DNA of 64,000 nucleotides from Companilactobacillus heilongjiangensis. Its GTDB lineage: Bacteria > Bacillota > Bacilli > Lactobacillales > Lactobacillaceae. The stretch's first letter is position 1. The number at the start of each line of letters is the position of its first letter. The stretch is taken from contig NZ_CP012559.1 of the NCBI RefSeq assembly GCF_000831645.3, forward strand, positions 2,356,001-2,420,000. Reading direction: 5' to 3'. This document shows positions 29,812 to 38,204 of the stretch, piece by piece. The notes beneath the pieces were generated by a model. It worked only from the letters and a program-made list of their open reading frames with translations. It made no database searches and had not been told where the DNA came from. Position numbers and translations under genes: made by a program.

Positions 29812-30567
29812 CTAAATATAATTAATCTTCAAACTTCCAACCGAAACTCGACCAGTAATCGTAATCTCTGGACTATCTTCATCAGTTCTAACATTACCGA
29901 CTTCAGTAATAGTTCCCATATTAGTATCGATTCCTTGACGGATAATCCAGTCACTTGGTACGAACAACTCTGCCCCACCAAACGAAACGTCGACATTAAT
30001 TGTGGCACTATCTTTAATTTTTACATTATCAAAATAAACTTTAGCATCTCCCATCGAAACATTAATATCAGCTGAATTAAAGTCTTCCGATTTAACATAA
30101 CGGATACTGCTACCCATTTTTACATAAACATTTACATCTGGATCATTAACGGTCTTCACATCGGGTTTCGCCGTGTAATCCATTTGGACAAAAGGACCAT
30201 GGTGTCCTCTTGTGTAACCTTTACTATAATTCATCCAAGGGTGATGTTTGGCAATCAATGGTCGAAAAATCATCGACAAACCGATTGAAACTAACAATGC
30301 TGCTCCCAAAAGCGTCCAAGGAACAATTGCCGTAATTCCCAAAGGTTTAGCATACAATATTGCTAGAAATGCCAACGAGAACACTGTACCGGGAATTGAA
30401 AAGTAAACTAAACTTTTAATCAAAACAGCTGCTAAGAAAATTGTTACAGCTACTGTCCAAAAACTAAACGAGTATGTAATCAGGTGCATCTGGCTGACAA
30501 CTAAAATTGCCGCACTCAACACTAGAAAAATACCCCAGAAAATTCCATTTCTATTTCTCATATTCAA
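29812..30567 (-). CDS. LiaF-like membrane protein
   Basis: 251 residues. Four N-terminal hydrophobic segments (about 8-130), then a soluble repetitive beta domain (DINVSMGDAKVYFDNVKI, INVDVSFGGAELFVPSDW) typical of LiaF/YvqF C-terminal domains. LiaF proteins restrain the LiaRS envelope-stress system. Here the partner is a LytTR protein that overlaps it by 4 bases (ATGA). The pair is a common membrane-protein/LytTR module in lactobacilli. The signal sensed is unknown. Confidence 0.82.
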   Translation of the reverse strand: MNMRNRNGIFWGIFLVLSAAILVVSQMHLITYSFSFWTVAVTIFLAAVLIKSLVYFSIPGTVFSLAFLAILYAKPLGITAIVPWTLLGAALLVSIGLSMIFRPLIAKHHPWMNYSKGYTRGHHGPFVQMDYTAKPDVKTVNDPDVNVYVKMGSSIRYVKSEDFNSADINVSMGDAKVYFDNVKIKDSATINVDVSFGGAELFVPSDWIIRQGIDTNMGTITEVGNVRTDEDSPEITITGRVSVGSLKINYI

Positions 30568-31016
30568 AACTTCCTTTGCTTTAATTTATCTTTTAACTCA
30601 TGTAGAAATCGCCGTGAAACGTACACTTGTTTATAAGTATTTTTGAATTCAACTAGGTTACCAGTCACTGATCTGGATAATGATAAAATTTCATCAACGT
30701 TCAAAATTGATGACTTAGAAATCCGTAAGAAATTATCAGGCAAATTCTCCTCCAGCTCATACAACCGATAATGAATTAGAAAGGCATTGTTGGTCGTGTG
30801 AGCATAGACGTTACGGTCATTGGTTTCAAAGAACAAAATATCCTTTAATGCCAACGAATAAACCGTTTCACCTATATAGCCACTGAGATGATTAAATTTT
30901 TCAGCAACATCTTTAATACTGTCCATAATCTGTTGCACTTCATCGTCCTTTTGAGCGGCTTTGATGACAACTTCTTTTTCCTGATAATCAGGTGAAATAT
31001 CTAATCTTATCTTCAC
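30564..31016 (-). CDS. LytTR-domain DNA-binding protein
   Basis: 150 residues. The C-terminal LytTR domain is clear (DILFFETNDRNVYAHT, FLRISKSSILNVDEI, VYVSRRFLHELKDKL). No receiver domain, only a short N-terminal region. The start is GTG at 31016; an ATG one base earlier is immediately closed by TGA. It overlaps the LiaF-like gene by 4 bases and probably regulates this operon. Confidence 0.88.
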   Translation of the reverse strand: MKIRLDISPDYQEKEVVIKAAQKDDEVQQIMDSIKDVAEKFNHLSGYIGETVYSLALKDILFFETNDRNVYAHTTNNAFLIHYRLYELEENLPDNFLRISKSSILNVDEILSLSRSVTGNLVEFKNTYKQVYVSRRFLHELKDKLKQRKF

Positions 31017-31116
31017 ATCGACTCAACCCTCTTTCGATAACTGTATTACACCACATCCCAGTTAGGCTGTATAGCTATTCTACCTAAGTGGTCTTTTTTG
31101 GAAACTAAGAGGTATT

Positions 31117-31147
31117 AAAAAAAGTCAGGAACTTTAAATTCCTGACT
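31117..31147 (-). terminator. Terminator of the zinc-ribbon gene
   Basis: GTCAGGAA and TTCCTGAC pair around a 7-base loop, with seven T on the minus strand. It overlaps the stop codon region at 31146. Confidence 0.85.
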
Positions 31148-31586
31148 AATCCCAATTACCAAACTTAACTTCCACCATTTCATCATTACCACAACGCGGA
31201 CACTGCCAAAATTTACTTTGATCAACAAACTTCAACCGTGTTTTACCAGCACTCCCTTTAGCAAAGGTAACTCGTTGTAAAAAATTGTCACAATAAGGAC
31301 AATGATATTCCGGTTCCATATCCCCAATTTTAAAATGGAACTTATCAAATAGGTAGAAATCTTCTGGACAAGCGTAAAATTCATGCCCATAATCATCCGA
31401 TATTTTTTCTCCAGCTGCTACAGCCTTCAAAGCACGGTTAGTAATCTCTGTATCGTCAACCAATTCCGCCAACATTGGCTTTTCACCTTCAAAAATATTA
31501 CTTTTCGCGTACATCATACCGATACCCAACAACGCATCAATTTCGTAACCGCACTTACTGCAACGCAAATCGTGTCTCTGTCCCAT
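31146..31586 (-). CDS. Zinc-ribbon protein of unknown function
   Basis: 146 residues. Three CxxC pairs (CSKCGYE near residue 9, CPYCDNF near 97, CPRCGNDE near 129) and a lone Cys in YACPEDFY suggest two metal sites. No TM segment. AGGAAG precedes the ATG. It is divergent from the Bax-inhibitor-like gene. The function is not known. Confidence 0.7.
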   Translation of the reverse strand: MGQRHDLRCSKCGYEIDALLGIGMMYAKSNIFEGEKPMLAELVDDTEITNRALKAVAAGEKISDDYGHEFYACPEDFYLFDKFHFKIGDMEPEYHCPYCDNFLQRVTFAKGSAGKTRLKFVDQSKFWQCPRCGNDEMVEVKFGNWD

Positions 31587-31663
31587 ACTGCTTCCTTTCT
31601 TAAAACCGTCAAAAATGTTATTCTATTGTACAATTATTACTATAATAATTGAGGAGGAATTTT

Positions 31664-32362
31664 ATGCAATCTGTAGATAAAGTCAGAACTTCTGGTTTAG
31701 CAAGATTCACATCCCTAGTTTATCTCTATACAGGATTGGGAATCGCCCTATGGACCATTAGTGCACAATTAATCGCAAATAACAAAGCCCTTTCAATGGC
31801 AATCTTCCAAGGAATGGCACAACATCGTATCATTTCAATGATTTTGATGATTGGTATTCCAATTGCTTTCATTAGTTTATGTAGTCGCTTAGCTACGAGG
31901 TCGTATTTCCTAACATTCTTGAGTTACATTGGATTTATCGTTACCTTATCAGTTATCGGCGTGCCTGTCTTCTACCTATATTCAGCTAGAAGCATCGTTC
32001 AAACATTGGCAGTTACAGCCGGTGCTTTCGTCGTTTCAGCCGTAATTGGTTTCATTACTAAGAAAGATTTAACATCTTGGAGTAGAACTTTATTTACAGC
32101 TTTAATTGCTGTTATCGTTGTCGAATTGCTAAACGGTTTGATTTTCCACAGCTCAGCAATGATGATGATCACCAGCGCCGTAATTATTGTTTTGTTCCTA
32201 TTCTACATTGCCTTTGATTCACAAAATATCAAGCGTATTTACCAAAATTACTCAGACTCAGAAAGCTTGGGTGCTATCGCCTTAGTTGCCTCAGTTAACT
32301 TAGTTCTTGATTTCATTAACTTGTTCATGAGTATCATTCAAATTTTTGGTAATAATAACTAG
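31664..32362 (+). CDS. Bax inhibitor-1 (BI-1/YccA) family membrane protein
   Basis: 232 residues with seven hydrophobic segments and the family's C-terminal pattern (YIAFDSQNIKRIYQNY, then ALVASVNLVLDFINLFMSIIQIFGNNN). These proteins conduct calcium or modulate membrane proteases in some bacteria. The start is ATG 31664, which has GAGGAGG 6 bases upstream, so the five-residue longer frame is rejected. A terminator follows directly. Confidence 0.88.
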   Translation: MQSVDKVRTSGLARFTSLVYLYTGLGIALWTISAQLIANNKALSMAIFQGMAQHRIISMILMIGIPIAFISLCSRLATRSYFLTFLSYIGFIVTLSVIGVPVFYLYSARSIVQTLAVTAGAFVVSAVIGFITKKDLTSWSRTLFTALIAVIVVELLNGLIFHSSAMMMITSAVIIVLFLFYIAFDSQNIKRIYQNYSDSESLGAIALVASVNLVLDFINLFMSIIQIFGNNN

Positions 32363-32363
32363 C

Positions 32364-32401
32364 AAAAACTCTTCAAACAAAAATGTTTGAAGAGTTTTTT
32401 T
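32364..32401. terminator. Terminator between BI-1 gene and TcaA-like gene
   Basis: AAAAACTCTTCAAAC and its complement pair around AAAAAT, with T-runs on both strands. It lies between convergent genes. Confidence 0.9.
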
Positions 32402-33551
32402 ATTTTTTATACCAACTTTGATTGTATTTAGAAGATCGTAACTCACCATCAGAATAGTAATAGGATTCTACAATCGAGCCACCATTATTCTGATTATATC
32501 TTATTTTCACATGTCCATTATCATCCTCAAGAATATCATATGTTCCATTTTTATCCCCTAATTCATACGTACCATTCGGGTACAAAGTCAGATTAGGATT
32601 ACCTGTATATTCACCAATCAAAGAGTCTTTAGAAGAAATTGTAGAAGGTTCTTTTGAATCGGCAACTAAAGTATCATTTACGTTGGACGTTGTATTATCC
32701 TCATCTTTTTCATGAATAATCTTAGTTATTACCTTTGCTGGTTTCTCAACCTTTTTAGCCTCAAATTCAACGGATTTATCATCATTATCGATGCCTATAA
32801 CGACTTGTTTGGTTTTGGTTTCATTACTCTCTTTGGAGTTTTCTACTTTAACATCATAAAAGCCTGGCATAAGATTGGAAATTTTATATTTACCATTTTC
32901 AGATTTAGTAGGAACACTCTTACCATCAATAAAGAATGTGGGATTATCTATATTGGTATTAATATTTAAGGATTGATTTTTTATCATCACTTTATACTTT
33001 GGAAAAAACATCAAATACTTACCGGTTTTTTTCAGACTAAATACCTTATTACTTTGGTTAACATTTATTTGTGACTCGATTTGTCGAATCATACTGCTGT
33101 CCTTTAAATATAACCGTCTCAAAGCACTGATATTACCAGTAGTTAATTGCTTTCCATCACTATCGACTAAAGCGGCTTTCATTTTAGAAGACGTCCCACT
33201 GGTTACCTCTTCCCGTAATCTTTGTGCTTGGTAATTCTCACCGTAATACACTTTGCCACCAAAATAACCTGCAACCAATAATATTGCAACGATACTTATT
33301 AAAATAAACCCTACCTTTCTTTTTTTTGAATGATTGGGTACATTCTTTTTATCTAGCTGAGTATCACTCTCAATTGAATGATACTTTATATCATAATTTT
33401 TAACTGGTATTTTTCTTTTGTCGATATTAGTTTTACTAATGCTTTTATTTTCACTCTCATATTTCTTTAAATTAAAACCACAGTTAGGACAAAATTCACC
33501 TCCTGAATCTAAATGATTACCACAATTAGGACAAAAATCCAATTTATCCAT
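32400..33551 (-). CDS. TcaA-like zinc-ribbon membrane protein
   Basis: 383 residues. An N-terminal double CPNCG zinc ribbon (residues 8-25) is followed by a basic linker, one TM segment (about 78-97) and a large extracytoplasmic part resembling TcaA/YvbJ proteins (NINTNIDNPTFFIDGKSV, PGFYDVKV). The final 70 residues form a separate beta-rich domain (LTLYPNGTYELGDKNGTYDI). TcaA proteins affect wall-antibiotic tolerance in staphylococci; the role here is inferred only from architecture. It is third gene of a tight three-gene cluster. Confidence 0.72.
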   Translation of the reverse strand: MDKLDFCPNCGNHLDSGGEFCPNCGFNLKKYESENKSISKTNIDKRKIPVKNYDIKYHSIESDTQLDKKNVPNHSKKRKVGFILISIVAILLVAGYFGGKVYYGENYQAQRLREEVTSGTSSKMKAALVDSDGKQLTTGNISALRRLYLKDSSMIRQIESQINVNQSNKVFSLKKTGKYLMFFPKYKVMIKNQSLNINTNIDNPTFFIDGKSVPTKSENGKYKISNLMPGFYDVKVENSKESNETKTKQVVIGIDNDDKSVEFEAKKVEKPAKVITKIIHEKDEDNTTSNVNDTLVADSKEPSTISSKDSLIGEYTGNPNLTLYPNGTYELGDKNGTYDILEDDNGHVKIRYNQNNGGSIVESYYYSDGELRSSKYNQSWYKK

Positions 33552-33562
33552 AAAAGTATCTC

Positions 33563-34348
33563 CTATTTTGTTTTTACTGTTTTATATAAAAGTTTAGCTA
33601 TTTCATCATGTCCAGATTGATTAGGATGAAATTGATCCTTCCGCCGATGATAAACTTGACTATATACCAAATCATTTTCCGTAACCTTAGGATTATGTTT
33701 CCAAATAGTAGATAAATCAACTACTGTTACAGCATATTTTTTACCAATATCTTTTATCTTTCGATCATAAATCAAATCATTATCGATATACTTACCATTG
33801 CTTGGCGACCACGTGGTCATTAATAAAATCTGGGCATCAGTTTCATTTTTGATACGTCTAACTAAAGTATCTAAATTATTAGTAAAGTTTCTCAGATTTT
33901 TATAATCAACTCCGTAGGCAGAATCATTAGTTCCAAATTCAATTGTTACGATATCGGGTCGATGATTTATTAGATTTTGAACATTTGGTAATCCAAAATT
34001 AGTGACCGTTTTTCCCACAGACGAATTATTTACTTCAGTTACTTCTTTACCTGTTCCCTTTTTCAAATAATCATTAAATAAAGTAGTAAAATTACTGTCT
34101 AAATTTTTTGAAAAAAGTCCTACTGATAATGAATCTCCTAAAGCATAATAAACCAAACTTTTTTTCTTTGAGTTTCTTAAATCGGTAAGCATAAACTTAT
34201 TCTGATCACGCTTTAATTCTTTCTTTTTGACTTGTTTTATCTCAGTTTTATTTTTATCCGATGTACTAACATGAGTTTTATTAGCACATCCATCAATCAA
34301 AGAAATTAGAACAATCAGCATTGTTACAAGAATAAAAATTTTTTTCAT
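33563..34348 (-). CDS. Secreted SGNH/GDSL hydrolase, probable lipoprotein
   Basis: 261 residues. A signal peptide ends in LIDGC (Cys21), an atypical but usable lipobox. SGNH blocks are present: GDSLSVG (catalytic Ser), GTNDSAYG (Asn block) and DQFHPNQSGH (Asp-His pair). It would act as an esterase or acetylhydrolase outside the membrane. It lies 11 bases before the TcaA-like gene and 12 after the zinc-ribbon membrane protein, suggesting one operon for envelope modification. Confidence 0.85.
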   Translation of the reverse strand: MKKIFILVTMLIVLISLIDGCANKTHVSTSDKNKTEIKQVKKKELKRDQNKFMLTDLRNSKKKSLVYYALGDSLSVGLFSKNLDSNFTTLFNDYLKKGTGKEVTEVNNSSVGKTVTNFGLPNVQNLINHRPDIVTIEFGTNDSAYGVDYKNLRNFTNNLDTLVRRIKNETDAQILLMTTWSPSNGKYIDNDLIYDRKIKDIGKKYAVTVVDLSTIWKHNPKVTENDLVYSQVYHRRKDQFHPNQSGHDEIAKLLYKTVKTK

Positions 34349-34360
34349 TTTTATACCCTA

Positions 34361-35155
34361 CTATTTGAATTGATTTAAAAAAGAGTTAATAATCATCTTA
34401 AAAACAAATAGCAAAATAATATTATTCAGAATAAGTGTACCTGCAGCCACATAAACCTTATCCCATTTCATTTGATTCACATTAACTACAATCGATAAAA
34501 TATAAGCTACTAACCAAATAGTAGCTATTAGAATCAACAAAATCATTAAGAAAGTAAATGATGATTCATAACTTCTGTATGCTGTCATTGCAGAGAAACT
34601 AGATGGAACTATAAACTGTAAAAATAGTGATAATATGAGTTCCAATATAATAATTGAATTACTAAAGCCTGCTAATTGATTTGCATAATCAAACAAATCA
34701 GTCTTGCTATCAATTAAGTACTTCTTACATGCAAAGCCCATCAATAAAAACACTGCAAAATAACTAATCGGTAAGAATAACAACTTTGTGTACAGGTTCG
34801 CCCCTAATAATAAAAATTCACCTCCTGAATATAACCTCCCTATTAAACCCATCGTTGACATCATCATCTGGTGAACAAAGACATAAAGTGCATATCCAAT
34901 AAGTATCACGTTAATAAACAATGAAACTAATCCAAAATATTTATTGTCATAATTAACTTTGGATGGACTGATAATAGATTCTTTAAACCATTTAAAATAA
35001 TTCATGGAATGATTTTTAAATCTTTTCATGGTCTCATTATTATCCGTAACTGACTGATGCGTTACTACACTTGTTACATCTACCGGTTCCCCACATTTGG
35101 TACAAAATTTTACTCCGGATTTAAGTTCTGCTCCACAATTCCTACATTCGTCCAT
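34361..35155 (-). CDS. Zinc-ribbon membrane protein (YIP1-like)
   Basis: 264 residues. The N-terminal ribbon CRNCGAELKSGVKFCTKCG (residues 4-22) is followed by a linker and about five TM segments, arranged as in YIP1/DUF proteins with FAGFSNSI-like loops. The function is unknown. It is first gene of the three-gene cluster with an SGNH hydrolase and a TcaA-like protein. All three are exported or membrane-bound, and two carry the same kind of zinc ribbon. Confidence 0.68.
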   Translation of the reverse strand: MDECRNCGAELKSGVKFCTKCGEPVDVTSVVTHQSVTDNNETMKRFKNHSMNYFKWFKESIISPSKVNYDNKYFGLVSLFINVILIGYALYVFVHQMMMSTMGLIGRLYSGGEFLLLGANLYTKLLFLPISYFAVFLLMGFACKKYLIDSKTDLFDYANQLAGFSNSIIILELILSLFLQFIVPSSFSAMTAYRSYESSFTFLMILLILIATIWLVAYILSIVVNVNQMKWDKVYVAAGTLILNNIILLFVFKMIINSFLNQFK

Positions 35156-35278
35156 AAAAGATTCCCACTTTCTCCATTCATGTATTTATTCAATTATAGC
35201 AAAAAATATTCTAAAACTAGGAAAACAAGCTCAGACTAATTTCTTACACCGCCCTAAATAAGGTAGTACTATAAGTGG

Positions 35279-35338
35279 CTCACGAAGAATCGGAAAACTA
35301 ATAGTCCTCAATTGCTATGTTTTCGGTTTTTTCGTGAG
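35279..35338. other. 60-nt stem-loop beside the metal-transporter terminator
   Basis: CTCACGAA (35279-35286) pairs with TTCGTGAG (35331-35338); an inner GAAAAC/GTTTTC and ATAG/CTAT extend it. It has T-rich sequence before the outer right arm. No gene overlaps it. It may be a second terminator, for plus-strand transcription, or a small structured RNA. Confidence 0.5.
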
Positions 35339-35347
35339 TAGAAATCG

Positions 35348-35394
35348 AAAAAATTTCCCCGTAGTCTACTAAAAAGACTGCGGGGAAATTTTTT
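35348..35394. terminator. Terminator of the metal ABC transporter operon
   Basis: AAAAAATTTCCCCGTAGTCT pairs with its near-complement (one mismatch) around a short loop; a long U-run follows on the minus strand. It touches the stop codon at 35393. Confidence 0.92.
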
Positions 35395-36325
35395 ATTTCA
35401 AGCCATTATAAATGTGATCGATATTCCACTTCATCATCGAATAATACGTATCGCCAGTGGTACCCTTTTTAGCTAACGAATCAGTAAACAATTTTGAATA
35501 AATCTCTAATCCCGATTCTTTGGCAACTTTATCCATTGATTTGGGCGAAACTGATGATTCAACGAAAAGATGTTTAACATCAGAATTCTTAATTTTACTC
35601 AAAACAGCTTTCATCTGTTCCGGTGTTCCTTGAGCTTCAGTATTTATTTCCCAAATGTATGCCGGAGTGATGTGATAAGCCTCGGAAAAATACTTAAATG
35701 CACCTTCTGAGGTCACTAACAAGCGCTGTTTCTCTGGTATTTGTAGATATTTAGATTGCGCCTGTTGATGTAATTTTTCCAATTTGGCAATATAAGTTTC
35801 TGCATTGTCTTCATAGAAACTGGCATTCTTCGGATCCTTCTGTTTCAAAACATTCGTAATCGTGCGAACGTATTTGACCCCATTAGCCAAGTCTAGCCAC
35901 GCATGAGGGTCATCTTCATCCTTATTAGTTGTCAGATGTTTAGCTTCCACATCTTCACTCGCCGCAAATACTTCACGACCAAGTTTCTTATGAGAAGTTT
36001 CAACTAATTTAGTAAACCAACCGTTCCCACCAGTTTCCAGATTCAAGCCATTGTGGAAAATAACATCCGCATCGGCCGCGGCTGAAACGTCACTTGGTTG
36101 TGGTTCATATTCGTGCGGATCAGTCCCACGTTTTACAATACTGTACAGTTCAATCCGGTCTTTCCCGACATTATGAACCATATCTTCCAAAATTGAATTA
36201 GTTGTAACAACTTGGAGTTTTTCGTTATCAGCCGTCAAATTGCTGTTATCACGGTGATGTAAGAAAAAATATACGCCACTGATCATTGCGATGACACCTA
36301 CTAAAGTTATAAAAAATCGTTTCAT
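35393..36325 (-). CDS. Metal-binding protein of a Mn/Zn-type ABC transporter (cluster A-I)
   Basis: 310 residues, ZnuA/PsaA type. Metal ligands are visible: His in GTDPHEYEPQPSD, His in DPHAWLDL, Glu in SEGAFKYFSEAY and Asp in LFTDSL. The Glu ligand and the absence of a long His-rich loop favour manganese over zinc, but this is not decisive. The N-terminus has one hydrophobic segment and no lipobox Cys, so it is probably held by an uncleaved anchor. It overlaps the permease by 4 bases. Last gene of the operon. Confidence 0.9.
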   Translation of the reverse strand: MKRFFITLVGVIAMISGVYFFLHHRDNSNLTADNEKLQVVTTNSILEDMVHNVGKDRIELYSIVKRGTDPHEYEPQPSDVSAAADADVIFHNGLNLETGGNGWFTKLVETSHKKLGREVFAASEDVEAKHLTTNKDEDDPHAWLDLANGVKYVRTITNVLKQKDPKNASFYEDNAETYIAKLEKLHQQAQSKYLQIPEKQRLLVTSEGAFKYFSEAYHITPAYIWEINTEAQGTPEQMKAVLSKIKNSDVKHLFVESSVSPKSMDKVAKESGLEIYSKLFTDSLAKKGTTGDTYYSMMKWNIDHIYNGLK

Positions 36326-37176
36326 CGGGCCACACTCCTTTTCAACTTAAAGAAGTTTTGCTTGGGCGAACCAACAAATGAAATGGCAAACAACATCGCT
36401 GCCACAATAACGATTGCTGGACCTGATGCCCAGTTGAATGTGTAACTGAAATACAAACCAGTCATTGATGAAATTACGCCAACAATTGCTGAAAGAATTA
36501 GCATTGTACCCAATTTATCTGTCCACAGAAAGGCTGTTGCGGCCGGTGTAATCAACATTGCTACAACCAAGATAATTCCTACCGTCTGCAATGCCGAGAC
36601 TGTAACCAACGTTAAAACTAGCATCAAAGCGTAATGAATGATTTGAACATTCAAGCCATAAGTTTTGGCATATGTTTCGTCAAAAGATGTAACCAATAGT
36701 TCCTTGTAGAAAGTTACCACAAACAAGATGACGATTCCTAATACAACTGCTGTAGTCATGATATCAGAATCACTGACAGCTAGGATATTTCCGAAAAGGA
36801 TATGATGCAAATTAGTCGAACTTTCGGCCATCGAAATCAGGATAAATCCCAAGGCATAAAAGGCACTGAAGACGACACCAATCGAAGTATCAGTCTTGAT
36901 TTTACTGCGGGAAGCCACGAATCCAATCAACAATGCAGCTAGCACGCCAAAAACTGAGGCACCAATCAGAATATTGATTCCTAACATGTAGGCGACGGCC
37001 ACTCCCGGTAAAACTGCATGGGAAATGGCATCCCCCATCAACGACATCCCTCGTAAAATGATAAAGCTTCCGATAATTCCCGACATAATTCCGACCATGA
37101 CAGCCGTCAACAAGGCACTCTGTAAGAAATCATACTTTCCTAACGCATGAATAAATTCAATAATCGATGTCATCAC
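36322..37176 (-). CDS. Permease of the Mn/Zn-type ABC transporter
   Basis: 284 residues with eight or nine TM segments. Family landmarks are GSFIILRGMSLMGDAISHAVLPG and SALQTVGIILVVAMLITPAATA. It forms the membrane channel. ATGA overlaps join it to the ATPase upstream and the binding protein downstream, so the three are translated together. Confidence 0.94.
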   Translation of the reverse strand: MMTSIIEFIHALGKYDFLQSALLTAVMVGIMSGIIGSFIILRGMSLMGDAISHAVLPGVAVAYMLGINILIGASVFGVLAALLIGFVASRSKIKTDTSIGVVFSAFYALGFILISMAESSTNLHHILFGNILAVSDSDIMTTAVVLGIVILFVVTFYKELLVTSFDETYAKTYGLNVQIIHYALMLVLTLVTVSALQTVGIILVVAMLITPAATAFLWTDKLGTMLILSAIVGVISSMTGLYFSYTFNWASGPAIVIVAAMLFAISFVGSPKQNFFKLKRSVAR

Positions 37177-37913
37177 TGCACACCTTCCTTTTCCTGAAAC
37201 AATACCGAAGAAAGATCTGCACTAAAGGCACTTTCAATATTCTTAGGGTTGTAAACTTCCTGAGCTGGTCCAAAATCAACGATTCCGTGATTCAAAATAA
37301 CTAAATCATCAAAATACTTAGTAACTTTGTTCAAGTCATGATGAATTACAATAATCGTCTTATTCTCATCTCGCCATTGCTTGAGAATTTGCATAATCGC
37401 TGTCTCGCTTTGCAAATCAATTCCCACAAATGGCTCATCCAAGATAATTATTTTCGCCTGTTGAACAATTGCTCGAGCAACGAAAACTCGCTGTAATTGT
37501 CCACCAGAAAGATTTCCAATTTGACGTTTCTTGAATTTCGACAATGAAACTTGTTCCAAAGCATCCAAACTAGCCTGTTTTTCGGCTTTACCAGGACTTT
37601 TGAAGAGCCCTAACTTTCCATATGTTCCAGTCAAAACTAAATCCAGAACATCAATTGGAAAAGTTAAATCTAAATCCTTTCGTTGTTCAACGTACGCAAT
37701 TCTCTTCTGAACTGACTTAATCGACTGACCATCGTAGTCGACACTTCCTTGGCGTACCTTGACCAAATTTAAAATAGCTTTAATCAGCGTTGATTTACCT
37801 GCACCATTCGGTCCAATGATTCCAGTGATTTTACCAGCGTTAAAATTAACGGCAACATCAGAAAATACTGGTGTGTCATCGTAAGCGACAGTGAGGTTCT
37901 TAACATTTAGCAT
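37173..37913 (-). CDS. ATPase of the Mn/Zn-type ABC transporter
   Basis: 246 residues. Walker A GPNGAGKST (about 35-43), signature LSGGQLQRVFVARA, Walker B IIILDEPFVGID, and H-loop VIHHDL. It powers metal import. It is first gene of the operon. A GGAGG lies upstream, and 5' of it GCGGA-GAAA-TCCGC forms a small hairpin in the leader. Confidence 0.95.
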   Translation of the reverse strand: MLNVKNLTVAYDDTPVFSDVAVNFNAGKITGIIGPNGAGKSTLIKAILNLVKVRQGSVDYDGQSIKSVQKRIAYVEQRKDLDLTFPIDVLDLVLTGTYGKLGLFKSPGKAEKQASLDALEQVSLSKFKKRQIGNLSGGQLQRVFVARAIVQQAKIIILDEPFVGIDLQSETAIMQILKQWRDENKTIIVIHHDLNKVTKYFDDLVILNHGIVDFGPAQEVYNPKNIESAFSADLSSVLFQEKEGVQ

Positions 37914-38204
37914 AAAAGAGCCTCCATTCTAATGGCGGATTTCTCCGCTCTAATGTCAGGTTATCATATACTACATGGTGTTTCAATTAAAAAGTTAGGA
38001 ATGCTTAATTTTATTCTTGTACTTGTATTAACGAGTGTCCTGTTTCCAGAGCTGAGAGTATTTTTTAAGATAATCAAACAAAATAAAAACTTTTCCTATT
38101 CCAAATGAATTACAGCTAGATTTCTCGTGACAAAGAAAAAAAGCTCTCAAAATTAATGAGAACTCATTCTGAAAACAACAACTACATTTAAATTAGTAAC
38201 CACG
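37914..38204. other. Leader of the metal operon and 3' end region of the primase-helicase gene
   Basis: No gene. It holds the operon leader with hairpin GCGGAGAAATCCGC. Around 38050, TTTCCAGAGCTGAGAGTATT resembles one end of the 180-bp intergenic elements. A weak hairpin followed by seven T on the minus strand (38138-38175) probably terminates the gene ending at 38205. Confidence 0.5.
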
